Positions 1 to 13,200 of a DNA stretch of 64,000 bases are shown here, one piece after another. The notes beneath the pieces are model-generated. The model was not told the origin of the DNA, did not search any database, and saw only the letters and a program-made list of their open reading frames with translations. The DNA comes from Owenia fusiformis (taxonomy: Eukaryota; Annelida; Polychaeta; Sabellida; Oweniidae): contig CAIIXF020000008.1 in assembly GCA_903813345.2 (NCBI GenBank), positions 6,459,341 through 6,523,340 on the forward strand, given 5' to 3'. How positions within the stretch are numbered: the stretch's first letter is position 1; each line of letters opens with the position of its first letter. The translations under genes and the position numbers were made by a program.

Positions 1-1135
1 GAGACGGGACAAATAATTTAATGCCATATTTGGCACTAGCGATATTAACATCTGGACTCACTTCACACCCTACAAAAGTATAAAACATGATTAATTATAA
101 TATTATTCAAAAAAACAATGTAAGCAACACTTAAAATAGCTGGCTATATCATAAGTAATGTATAAATATAATAACAAGGCATTAACATGCAAAATGTCAC
201 CACAACAAAGTTGGCGACAATAATAATATGTCACCAATTCTGGCGGTGACATAAAGAATGAGTCATATAATGTTGCTTGAGTGAATTTCATATTGAGTTT
301 ACTGGATTTTTATGTCATCAGATTAAGTTGGAAATGCATAAAAACAATAGGAAGTTTAAGCTTGCAATGTTTTTCACAACCCAAATGAGAACGGAAAATA
401 TTCAAGCAATGTATTTGTATGGGCGATTGGTCATACGTATAGGTTAGTGTTTCAATTTTTTATGTAAGCTTAAACTCTCCATTCACTCCAAAGTACCCAA
501 AAATCTGACAATATCTAGAATAAAAATAATGAATGGTCAAGATCGGGGAAAGTTGAAACACTGGATTAACCCCAACCATAAATAAACTGAATAATAGATT
601 TGGCAAGAAATATATCCCGCTTTCTTGAAAACCAATTAGGGTAATTCAATTGGACCATATCCAAATCAAAACAAAACATATCCTCAATGGTCCACTTCAA
701 GTGATAAATATCTGAAATGTATCCAAATCCTACAACAAATATTTACAGAATTTTAATTTGTGTTATCATAAGTAAGAGGAGAAACTATCAATTTCACCTA
801 ATTAGGAAATTCCTAAAATTTTAAAGTATGACAATGAAGCATTAACAAAGAATGAGTTCATACACACATGGATTTCAAGTCTGTTGAAATATAAACAGAT
901 TAATAATTTGGTCGTTAAATAATCTTGCAAAGTATATACATGCAGAACTAAGTACTTTCATTGAAGGTTCAAGTTCTACCTTTTTCATACAGTGGTACAT
1001 ATGTGCAAACATTACATGTACATATGCCCATTGGATTTTTTCTTAGCTATTTCCACTTCACTTTTCCATTAATTTTCTGTTTTAAATTTGGGCACCATAA
1101 AATGTTATCAAGACGCTGATTGTTGTGGTAGTTAC
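1..1135 (-). other. Kindlin intron (partial), no gene seen
   Basis: This stretch lies downstream of the PH exon donor at 1136. I see no further kindlin exon and no other coding frame. It is AT-rich and contains one short copy of the hairpin-ended GTCACCAC repeat (176-253). Confidence 0.7.
176..253 (+). mobile_element. Hairpin-ended GTCACCAC repeat, short copy
   Basis: The copy starts with AGGCATTAACATGCAAAATG and TCACCAC, and ends with a hairpin whose arms are TATGTCACC and GGTGACATA. This is the same start and end as the long element at 4655-6700, but with almost no interior (about 78 bp). Confidence 0.7.
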
Positions 1136-1254
1136 CTTTAAGATTTATTCTGGTCATTGGGTTGGCATCTTCCTTGCTTCTGTACATTGATACATGTGTA
1201 TCTTTGAATGTGAACCAGTATTTTTTGTAGGCCTTTAATGTGAACTTTTTGGGC
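1136..1254 (-). CDS. FERMT: Kindlin exon: first half of PH domain
   Basis: The exon has 119 nt. The acceptor is ...ctttttcag and the donor AAAG|GTAACT, ending with one base of a Gly codon. It completes Lys and encodes [20 protein letters not shown], then [20 protein letters not shown]. This is the first three to four beta strands of the PH domain that interrupts the F2 subdomain in kindlins and binds phosphoinositides. The next exon (starting at the conserved CEVTPDV-like position) is not visible between 1 and 1135. Confidence 0.95.
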
Positions 1255-4200
1255 CTGAAAAAGTCAAACAAATCTGAATTAATTTCAATGTTGCTTCGTT
1301 TCTGATTTTTGTAGTCATATATTATATATTATTCAACAACATAAAACATGATGAAAAACATTTGAAAAAAAATTATGAAGAATTCAAACTGACTATTTCT
1401 ATTCTATTATATCTTTACTTCAGCCTGGGATACAATAAAATGCACAATATTTATAAGTTTAGATACATCAATAAAAACTTACTTGAAGTGTTTGAGGTAA
1501 TCGTGCAATTCTGGTATATTTGTGATGTCACCAGGTGATGTGATAGTGGAGCCCTCTAGTGACACCTGGAGGTCCATTAGGGCAGCATCTATATCGTCAT
1601 CTGCTGATTGGTTAGCAGTGCCATCTACTAAATCTTGGGGCTCTGACACTTGAAGATTCACCTGAGAAATAAAAAAAGAAATCTTGCAGCTTTATAAAGT
1701 GTAATCTACTTCCGTTACAAAATGGTTGAATTAAAAGAGTATGCAAAAGTACAAGAAACATTTTTTGCTGTAAAATTCATGAAAAAGTACCATCTATGGT
1801 ATGACAAATAGATCCTCTGTTTAGAAAATATGTCTCTTATTATTTGGAAAAAAGTGAAAAGATGGGATCCAAGTCCATGGTGTTTTAAAGTTGAATTAAT
1901 AATATATTGAATTTATACTTAGAGACTTTAATTGAAAGAAAACATATTTAGTGAAAATTGTATTTCCTCATGTTCAACAATGCCACATGATTAGAATTTC
2001 TTACCACACCATATGTGATCTTTTTATTCACTGCAAAAGTATCTCTCATTTTATTATTCATTCAAAAAAAATGAATGAAACTTTGAATCTGTTGGTTTCT
2101 CTTTATTGTGACCAGACCAATTAAGAATTATGAACTTTTTATTCATGTTCCAGAGATCTTGACAGAAGTTTGACAGAAAATGCATAAGTTTGACAGAAGA
2201 TGAAGTTTCTCCCTTACCTGTAATTGCAGTGAAGCAAACATCATCATTTCTTCCTCTGTGCAGTCGATTTCCTCAGAGATCAATCCCCATTTAGCCTGCT
2301 CATAGATCTGGTTGATACGAACAGCGTCATACTGAAACCATACCACAATACATTATGCTTGATTCCGAAAAAAAAATTTCATACATACAATAATATCAAT
2401 AGAGAATAATTGCACCCGATTAGGAGAATTCTTGGCATACTGTTTTCAATTTATTTTTTCTTATTTAGTAATTGTTCAGTAATATTATGAATTGTCAGGT
2501 TTACATTATAGTCTAGAGTCTGGTATAGTTACTAACCTTTGGATTCAAATCGTAGAAATTGTAGAATTTAAACCTCAGTAATATCAAGTCATTTTCCCTA
2601 ACACCTTGTTCCATAAGAGATACTGAAGAATCTAGCCAGCCTGCATTGATTCGGGCTTTTTCAGAGTTTGACTTTGGCCTGTAGAGTAAGGTAAGAGCTT
2701 CCTTTGTTGGTGTGTTAGGGCTGTTTGCTAGACTGGAATCCATTGCTCCTTCAAATGAGAGACTGTTCATGGACCCTGGGGACATTGTTCCACCCCCATT
2801 CCATTGGTACGGGGAGTGAGGGTTGAGTGTGCCATAAGGACTGCCTGGTGTCCCTGGGGTACGCAGTAGTGTCCCCTGCAAATCAACAGAAATTAAAACA
2901 TATATTAAAGAAGACATCAACATGACAAAATGTCACCATTTTGTAAGTTATTGCAAACTGGTACAGATGCCGAATGCAAATTGTTACAAAAAAAAACACA
3001 ACATGTCACCACTTCCGGTGGTGGCATCGAATCAAAAAATGTAAATGCAAAGTAGAGTATTGCTGATATTTCAATGACTTAAGCCTCTATCTAAAGAAAT
3101 GAATAATTTAAAGCATGGGAGCAGACAGTGGGCTATTAATTCAAAATATATCAAATTGCAAATTCGAAAATTTGACACTTGTGGCTAGAGTAATACTTCA
3201 ATTGAGGTTCTTAATTTAACAAATATTGCTCTTTATACCCCATTCCTAAGGGAAATCTATGAATGAAAATTATGAAGTAACCCTCTCGGGATCAGAAGCT
3301 ATAAAGTAAGGTGGTGACACCTATCCTACCTGAGGGGTACCGGGAGTTCTGGGTGTTCTATTGTATGGACTTCCTCCTATTGTCATATTGCCATCCATAC
3401 TGGTATTTGGTGTCAAGTTGCCATTGCTGTTCCCTGCAACTGAATCTCGCATCCTTCGTCGCCTAGCAACTGTAGCTCCTCTGTTCCGCTTAAGGTCATC
3501 TTTGTCAAGCTTCCGCATCAATGATAGCTCTTCTGGTCTTCTAATACCTACAGATACATACATAAATAAAAAAGATGAGTTTGTGAACAAATAATCTTTA
3601 GGGATTGGTATAAAGGGGAATTTCAAGGAATGAGTGTAGTTGATCCGACTAAATACCTAAAAAAACAGTGTGCTTTGTTCATCCTCTCAATTGATAAATT
3701 AGTGATAAATTATCTTTTGTGCCAGACATAGACATTAGAAAGAACAGGCCAACATAACTTCCCATCAAGTCGCTGCCAACACCCACTATTTATCTCCCTG
3801 ACTCTTGCGTCTCAGGACGTGACATTTGTGGCGACAATAGCGACAAAGGACTTGGCACCGACAAAAGACTTGGCACCGGATAATGAGGAAGCATCTTGAT
3901 TCTCACAAAATGAAGGATCCTTAATAGTCTATAAGTTAAACCAATACAAACAAGCATTCTTCCCATCAAACCATTTCAAAATAATGATGAGCAGAGAGAC
4001 TTTATTGAGCAAGAGTCAGTCTGGAAACTGCTGATAAATCAGTTCAATTACCCTCATAGTATCTGATTTATAACATTTATGTCACACTAATTTGTTCCTA
4101 TTACACAATCCCTGCCTACTTGCTGGATTTATACAGCTTATTCCAATAATACAATTTTATTAGCATTCCTTATATGCAGGTAGAATGTAGAGTGCACTAC

Positions 4201-7200
4201 CCTTCATAAGAGATTGACTATATCTACACTCTTCAAATTAGAGGTATATAGGATATACAGTAAAACCTGACTAATCAGAATAGTACTGGAACCAGCAAAG
4301 AAGTGTTCAGATTTGCAAGTGTTCATACTTCAAATACTATAATCTATGGCAGATTAAAAGATAGGATTGAAAAAATCAGAGGATCAAGTAGCATGTTAAT
4401 TATTCAGTGAATGAACAGATTACAGATTCAAAAGACTTGAATACAGCATGATAAGACACACTTGTTTCATAAATGATATCTTAATCCTCTAATCTTATCT
4501 TTGAGCACTCATGCACTGACATTTTCTATGAAGAGGAGCAGAGTAGTTTGAACAATTGAATTGAACTTACACCTTGATAAACCTGTTTCTATCTTGCACA
4601 GGGACTTTTAACTATCCATGTCTTCATTTCACATGTACATATTGTAAATTAACACAAGGCATTAACATGACAAAATGTCACCACCTAAAACAATTTGGTC
4701 AATTTAAAGCAAGTTGGAAAATACCTTTTGACCTTAAGAAGAACTTCTGAGAACATGTAGATGATTTTGAAAAAAAAATTAGTCAATTTGAAGCAAGTTG
4801 AAAAAAAGACCTTTTTGACCTTGAGAAGGTCATTAAAGGTCAAAGATCAAATCTAAAGTCAGATTTGAACTTCTGAGAACTTGTAAAGTCAAATTTGAAC
4901 TTCTGAAAAGATGTAGATGATTTTGAAAAAAAAAATTGGTCAATTTGAAGCAAGTTGAAAACAGACCTTTTTGACCTTTTTTGACCTTGAGAAGGTCATT
5001 AAAGGTCAAATGTCAAATCTAAAGTCAGATTTGAATTTCTGAGAACATGTAGATGATTTTGAAAAAAAGAATTAGTCAATTTGAAGCAAGTTGAAAAAAG
5101 ACCTTTTTGACCTTTTTTGACCTTGAGAAGGTCAAATGTCAAATCTAAAGTCATATTTAAATTTCTGAGAACATGTAGATGATTTTGAAAAAAAAATTTA
5201 GTCAATTTGAAGCAAGATGAAAAAATACCTTTTTGACCTTTTTTGACATTGAGAAGGTCATTGAAGGTCAAATGTTAAATCTAAAGTCAGATTTGAATTT
5301 TTGAGAACATGTAGATGATTTTGAAAAAAAAAATTTGTCAATTTGAAGCAAGTTGAAAAAAGATCTTTTTGACCTTTTTTGACTTTGAGAAGGTCATTGA
5401 AGGTCAAATGTCATATCTTAAGTCAAATCTAAAGTCAGATTTGAATTTCTGAGAACACGTAGATGATTTGAAATTTTTTTTTAGTCAATTTGAAGCAAGT
5501 TGAAAACAGACCTTTTTGACCTTTTTTGACCTTGAGAAGGTCAGATTTGAAGGTCAAATGTCAAATCTTAAGTCAGATTTGAATTTCTGAGAAAACGTAG
5601 ATGATTTTGAAAAAAAAATTTGGTCAATTTGAAGCAAGTTGAAAACAGACCTTTTTGACCTTTTTTGACCTTGAGAAGGTCATTGAAGGTCAAATGTCAA
5701 ATCTAAAGTCAGATTTGAAAGTCAAATGTCAAATCTAAAGTCAGATTTGAATTTCTGAGAACATGTAGATGATCTTGAAAAAAAATTGAGTCAATGTGAA
5801 GCAAGTTGAAAAAAGACCTTTTTGACCTTGAGAAGGTCATTGAAGGTCAAATGTCAAATCTTAAGTCAGATTTGAATTTCTGAGAACACGTAGATGATTT
5901 TGAAAAAATTTTTTAGTCAATTTGAAGCAAGTTGAAAACAGACCTTTTTGACCTTTTTTGACCTTGAGAAGGTCATTGAAGGTCAAATGTCAAATCTAAA
6001 GTCAGATTTGAAGGTCAAATGTCAAATCTAAAGTCAGATTTGAATTTCTGAGAACATGTAGATGATTTTGAAAAAAAAATTTAGTCAATGTGAAGCAAGT
6101 TGAAAAAAGACCTTTTTGACCTTGAGAAGGTCATTGAAGGTCAAATGTCAAATCTAAAGTCAGATTTGAAGGTCAAATGTCAAATCTAAAGTCAGATTTG
6201 AATTTCTGAGAACATGTAGATGATTTTGAAAAAAAAATTTAGTCAATGTGAAGCAAGTTGAAAAAAGACCTTTTTGACCTTGAGAAGGTCATTGAAGGTC
6301 AAATGTCAAATCTAAAGTCAGATTTGAAGGTCAAATGTCAAATCTAAAGTCAGATTTGAATTTCTGAGAACATGTAGATGATTTTGAAAAAAAATTTAGT
6401 CAATGTGAAGCAAGTTGAAAAAAGACCTTTTTGACCTTGAGAAGGTCATTGAAGGTCAAATGTCAAATCTAAAGTCAGATTTGAACTTCTGAGAAGATGT
6501 AGATTATTTAGAAAAAAATTGAAGTCAGTCTAAACAGTATTTGTTAAGTTATAGGAAGTTGTAAGAAATTGTTACAGACGCCGGACGCCAGACGCCGGAC
6601 GCCAGACGCCGGACGCCAGACGCCGGACGCCAACCACCAACCGCCGTCGCAAAAAAACGGAGACCATAACAATATGTCACCACTTTTTGGTGGTGACATA
6701 ATAAACCTGTACTTTGTTGTGCTTTTCCGTACTGTACCGTACTGTACCGTACCGTACCGTACCGTACCGTACTGTACCATTATACCTGATTTAACTGACC
6801 TTTACTGAAATCAAAACTTCAGGGTACTTCAACATTATATCTCTAAATAAAAATCAAGAAACAATCAAATGAGATGTGTAATGAAATATGATTGACTCAT
6901 TTTGTACAAGGATGTACCAATTAGATTTCTCAGGTAGCCTGTGGATTTTGAGGAATTTACCCTCAAAATTTTCACTTTGATACTCAAGGAATGTTAAGAT
7001 AGTAAAACCAATATAAGCCATATTACCATCATAACTGAACTATCATAACTATAATATTCCATCGTAAAAAAACATCAGATCTGTTTTGCTGTTTGAAGTT
7101 ACATTCATGAGATTCATCGGGCTACAGTATTGTTTCAAATCTCTGTTTTGCCCCCTCCCATGGAGATCTTATGTTTGATACCTTTGGCTCAAGAATCGCT

Positions 7201-10200
7201 AAGCGAAAGGCATAATGAGGCTAATTAGGCAGATATGTTACTTAACATGCAGTCTTTTGCCAATATATTTCTAAATCTATTAGTCAGAACAATTTCCTGG
7301 AAAAGCATATTTATTTCATATAACAAAATCCCTTGGACATATTTTCAATTATTATTTTCAAGGGAATGGTGCCTGATTAGAGTACCAGTAGCCTTAATTT
7401 GAAACTCTTCAGAAACGAGAATTCCTGAAAAAGCTTGAAATCAGCATGATTGCAGTTTGAGTTGATGAAACTAATATTTCTCCTCACACCATGTTGGAAA
7501 CTGAGTCAAAATGATGAAAACATATTTCACCAAAGACTAATTTTCCAGATGCTTATTCAGTGCAGACAACTCCTCATATTAAAATTTCTAATTTTTCTCT
7601 GTCTCCAGTTGGCAGATGCCAGAAAGCAGGTTTCTATACTGCTGATGCTTCTGTCTTGTACAAATACAGTAAAACCTGTAAAAACCTATAAAGCAAGGCA
7701 CCCCTGTAGGTGGGATACCTCTATAAGTAGAACACTGTTCAAGTTCTGTTATCATTAACTTTTTATCATGTGATCCTCTGTAGGTTAAACACCTCCAATG
7801 AAGAACACTATTTTAAGGTACCAAAAGTGTTCCTCTCCTCATACAGGTTTTACTGTACATACAATGTATTTTGGCATATATTGGGTGGTATATACAGGTC
7901 TTTATCAAGGTCAACATATACTACTTTATTGAAAGTAAACTTAACTCATGAGAACTAAGGATTTACATTACATTCAGCAAGATAATGAATATCTCAACAT
8001 ATTCAATTCACAGACCATAGCAACATGGATATACCTGTTACGTACAACTTTGAAAAAGAACTATTCAAATTGGCACTTTCAGGTTAACGAAAATAAATGA
8101 ATGATTCAGAAGAGATAACCAGTTTACTATCTCTCAACAAATGTTTCTAATGCTAACTTCAACCTTGAGGCAGATTTATTGGTAAAAAACATCAACCAAA
8201 ACACCAGTTGAAATACTCAAAATATAAGAGAAAAGGTCAGTTGCCAAGATACTGTTATATGTAACAATCCCCGTTCAAGTACTTCATGTAGGTCAATGAT
8301 GTCACTAAACCTTTTCTTCTCAAAGTGAAAAAGAGGATTTTACATATGTTTTTCAAATAATTTTTTATAATCCTTATTTGTTTGGATCTTTCTTTTTGTA
8401 CTCCATAAATCTTATAAAAAGGAAATCAAATTATAAAAAGAAGGGTATGGTACTTTGCCAGTTTCTAAGGACACACGCACTCATATCCTAAAACTAGTAA
8501 ATGTATAGCTATAATAACAGAATTTATCACCTCTGAGAACCAATGCCTCCTACTACATTATTTGAAGTTCTCAACATTCTTATTATTTTCACATGGTAGC
8601 TTTACATGGAACTATAAAACAGTTATGTTATATACAAGCATGATGAAACACACTTTTCAGATATTTCCTTGTTTAAGTTTAGGCCAGTTTCCTAGACCAC
8701 AAGGAACAATGTATGTATGAACAAATCAATTATGTCCATCTTGACATACATAAACCTTGATTTAGCTTCTTTGAAAAAGAAAAAAGACCCATTTAATTTT
8801 GATAACCCCTTTTCTTGGTTTTCAGTCAGTAATTGCCCTTTAGACAAAAAAGAAAAAAACATTTCCAATTTGTAACAAAAGTCAAATACGTATTTTATAT
8901 TTCACCTCTAAGCCTCAACTTTATACTAGTATAAATAACTTGACCCATTTCTCCCCGAGGTCTACTTCAAGATATGTAAAAACACATGTTTATAGGTTTA
9001 TTGAGTTAAGGAAATGCAACCCAATGATGTCAGAATAGCTGTATAAACATAAGATAACACTCTGATCCTATTTCTGGTTTCTACTGCACAATAAACACTT
9101 TTTATGGTCAATGTTGGGTGTGGGCAAGATTGATATGTTGTTTTATGTTCTTAGCTGATCTTGTTTCAAATGTTCAGCCCCCACAATACCTTCTTCCCAT
9201 AGTACTGTTGAATGGGTGTAATTAGGGGTCAAATAGGGATGGGGGATAATTGGGGGTTCAATATTCAATAGGGGTGGAGGGGGAAGAGAACTCAGGTTTC
9301 AATAAGGATGGAGGGGGATTCAATGGGGTCGGAAGAAGATAATTAAATAGGGGTGGAGGGGAAAAGGAGTGGACATTATACAATCACACATACTTCAAGT
9401 TCACTTCAAGTTGTGTTGATAAAAAAGGAAATGCAAAAGACAACCCTAGATGTTGAAATGACCCATATTCATTAAAAGATAATAGCTGCCAAATATATGG
9501 CTCTCGCTCTACTTTAAATGTGAGAATCAATAAAGAAACTATGAAATCTGTGTCAAGAAGTATTAAAAGAAACATCAAAGGGCAAACATTTCTCATGTAT
9601 GAAGTTTTTATTCCCCTCACTTTCAATTTCTTTAATTAGAGTTCAGGGACATACATTAGGTTGGGGGCAGGGGCGGATCCAGGAACCAACAAGGGGGGGG
9701 GGCCCAAATTTCAGGTCAGAGAAAAAACGTCCGCGCTTGTGCGGAAAAAAATTTTGGGCCCCTAAAATCCAAAAGTGGGCCCAAATTTTGAAATTTTGAG
9801 GCCCATTTTCTTCAAAATTTGGCCTGAAATTAACAAATAAGGCCTTAAAAGGCCCAGTAATGACCAAAAAGGCCCACTTTTTGGGGCCTGAAGGCCTTGT
9901 TTGGCCCAAAAGTTTTTTTGGGCCCAATTTTTTTTTTCTGGGCCCACCCAAGGGGGGGGGGGGCCCGGGCCCCTGGGCCCCCCCCCCCCTAATCCGCCAG
10001 TGGGAGGGAAGAGTGTAACCAAAAGACAGGATACAATTCACTTACTCCACCAACCATCACTGAATCTGTATTATGTTCATTCACAATTCTAGACATATAG
10101 CTATAATAAAGTAATCAAATCACAATCAAATAACACTATAATAAATTATACATTTATGGCTGCTAATAAAGATGGCAATGATTGCATTTTAAACAGTTAG

Positions 10201-13200
10201 TGGCTATCATCGAACATTTGCTAGATTATTTGTATATTTTACTACTATATCAATTAGTATCAAACCAATTTAACAAAGCTGGCAATAGATAAATAATACT
10301 TATTCTCAGTCTTATAAAAATGGCACGATTTGGTAGGCTCACATGGGGATCCCTTACTTCCAAGATAGAGGATGAACGGACAGATCAGTAGGCAAAGAAA
10401 AGCTCACCGGATGAGCCAAAAAGGCACATTCTCTTTTGTTTTTTTATTTTTAATGTCACTATACTCATCAATTCTTTCACATTTTGTATTCTCTGTTATA
10501 AAGCATTTCAGTAAATGATCAAAGCGTTGCTAGTTTGTTTTCATTTCTCCCGATTCATGTACATTCATTTTATATTGACAGCAACTTACGTAAACTGGTG
10601 AATTAAAATGTATTAAAGCTTATCGAGACTGAATTGGTTAATCCCGTAACATTTTTGCATTTCCTGGAATAGAGTACTTTGCCTATAGACAGAGTCACAG
10701 CGACCTTAGAGAATGATTAAAGAGCTTTAATCAAAGACTCCAAGAAATAACGTTTCCACAGTGCTAGTTTATGTAACATCTCTAGATAAATAGCCGCTTT
10801 GTTGTATGACACCATTGATTTTATCAAATAGAATAGTTTCATTTACAGGTTTGTTCAGAAAGAAATAGAAGTTGAAAATGTAATGACAGTTTTAATATGT
10901 TGTCTCAACACAAAAAGAGAGTTGGTAACACCTGTATATATGTAGACAATTTCTACTAGCTGAATACCTCTCAATGTGAGCGTTTCAGTTTCGGTCATCC
11001 CATTTCTCAATCTGCCATAGACATCCTTGTTGTAAACAACTTAGAAATCTAAACACCTGAGAATCCAATAGAATCCAAATGTGAGGAGTGCGGCAATAGG
11101 CAAGTAGACGCAAAACTAATTTCAATCTAGTTGATACAAACATCTTTAAGGTCGCTGCAATATCTCTACAAATCTACGTCAGTTCAGCATTTACCCACAA
11201 TAATCAGATCTGAATGTCTAGATTTCGTAACTTGATTTGCAAATTAGTATTTTAGCTAGATATTTCTGAAATGCCATTGATTCGGTTGCGGTAATGAACG
11301 AGTATCAGTTATACTAAATATTGCATTGGTGGACTACTTGACAGGGTGATATTTAAAGGAAATGAAATAATATTTATGATAGATTTTATTACGAATTCAT
11401 AACATTGAACTTCCATTCGTTTCACATCAAAGCAATCCACACAATCGTGACGATTACAGTTTTTAAAATCATAGGTAGAAATAAAATGAAACGCAATAGA
11501 AAATGTTTTACGATATTTGAGTACTTTCAATAAAGCATTCAATTTTTCCATTTCAATGTTTTTCTACCACTTTATCTGTATCCTTCTGAGAATCTATAAA
11601 TAACAAATATCATCAAAGAAATATTTTAGATGCAAAAGAAAAACAGTTTCCAAGTTACTCTCTCTTAATATATCACGTTGGTAGGCAGGTCTCTTGTTGT
11701 GTTAGTGTATCTTGGTTTATCATTGGTATTTCAAACTTAAGAGCTAGTTGAATCTTGAAGCGATTGGGTGGCCTTTTTTCTATTTTTCATGAAGGAGTAA
11801 AATATTCTTTGGGGAGCAAGTCAATATGCAAACATAAAGTCTCATAATTAAAACATATGAACTGAGAAAAGTAAGCAAGGTAATTCTGGACCATTCATAA
11901 GACAAACTTGTCCATGTGACAGGGGTTGTGACGGTTCCGCTTGGCCGCTGAGCACTGAGCATGCTGGGTAGTATAGTGAGAGGGAGGGGAAATTGAAATA
12001 AATCAGATGTATTCATTATTTCACGCGGAATCGAATCGGAAAACGAACGGGATAATATTGGCACATTTGTAAGAAACGCTTGTTCAACTGGTTGGCAGTC
12101 TATTCACATTACCCTCCTGGGTATAGGAATCTACTCATCATTTACACGAAAATTGAATTTGCGCTAACTGCCTAATTAGGCAGATCCTTCACTTTACGAT
12201 TCAAAGAAATGTTTGGCCCCTGAGGGTACATGGTAAAAAATAGCTTGTCAGAAATATGATGATTTTACCACGATTTGTGGTGTTTTCTCAAGTTATTGCA
12301 ATTTACTGGAAGTGGGAAGATAATAATTTAATTAAACACAGATAAGGCATTGAATTAATGGCCTCACTCATATATACCCTTGAAAAGAGCTTGACATCAT
12401 CTACACTCTTAAGTAAGATTCATTTCATGTACAGACTAAACTAAATGGATATGAAAGCTACATTTGAGGCCACCATGAGCTTATTATAGGTTAGTTAGGT
12501 CTCCATACCCCCCCTCTGCGCTAGAGGTAAGGTATATAGGGGAGTGAAGGAGGGGGGCTGTCACAAGGGCTAGGTTTCTACATATTTAAATGCCATTTGT
12601 TGTTTATAAAATATTACTTCCAAAATGAATAAAATTCAACTTTAATCAGGGTTTTTGAAACAGTTCGCATGTTTGAGATACGCTCCTTGTGTTTATTCAT
12701 ATGTATGTATGTATGTCGTATGTCATTTTCCAAGATTCAAGAGAAAGCTCAAAGACAGTTAAAAAACAATTCAAACCTCTATAAATCATATCAACTGTAT
12801 TGAGGCAATATATCAATTTTAAAAAGATGAAACATATCAAAATCTACTTAGTGATCCTGTGAAGTACATGGGTTAAACATCCTAAGGTACGAGAAGCAAA
12901 CGAGAGCCTTTTAAATGGTCGTAACACTTCAAACGAGTGAATGCGTCATTTACTGAATGTGATCATAGACACGCAGAGAGATATCCGCAAATGATTCTAA
13001 ACTGGCAACTCCAATCGGCTTGCATCATTCATATAATACGTCATCAGTCTGAGGAACGTTTGAGAATTATAAGATTTATGTCTCGGAAAATAAAAACATA
13101 TGCTACCTGTTGCGATTTAAGATATAATTTGGCTTGATTTATGAAAAATAACATCGCCCCTTACCACAACACCTACGGTAAGCTGAAGATTACAGGCGTT

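Larger units (their letters stand above)
4655..6700 (+). mobile_element. Composite non-autonomous element with tandem-repeat core (pearl/Helentron-like candidate)
   Basis: The left end AAGGCATTAACATGACAAAA is shared with the short repeats at 176, 37922 and 54160. The right end is a perfect hairpin at 6673-6700 with 11-bp arms (TATGTCACCAC / GTGGTGACATA) and a 6-nt loop, also shared with other copies. Between them lie about 13 tandem core repeats (4690-6510) and a GC-rich 14-bp microsatellite (6576-6632). This layout (unique head, core of 125-168-bp tandem repeats, microsatellite, terminal hairpin) resembles the oyster pearl elements, which are treated as non-autonomous Helitron/Helentron relatives. 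No transposase or Rep/helicase is encoded. The classification is inference; the repeat layout is seen directly. Confidence 0.65.

Noticed and set aside
4999-5271. 90-residue minus-strand open frame with two internal copies of a motif
   Set aside because: It lies wholly in the tandem array; the internal repetition is the DNA repeat translated. No start context or conserved domain.
4690-6510. Regular repeats considered as a CRISPR array
   Set aside because: Eukaryotic context, repeats far longer than CRISPR repeats, no unique spacers and no cas genes.
6544-6808. Overlapping frames on both strands with [15 protein letters not shown] repeats
   Set aside because: Translations of the GACGCC and GTACC microsatellites.
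9643-10041. 132-residue Pro/Gly-rich minus-strand frame and overlapping frames
   Set aside because: Produced by G and C homopolymers and GGGCCC repeats of a short mobile element; not protein-like.
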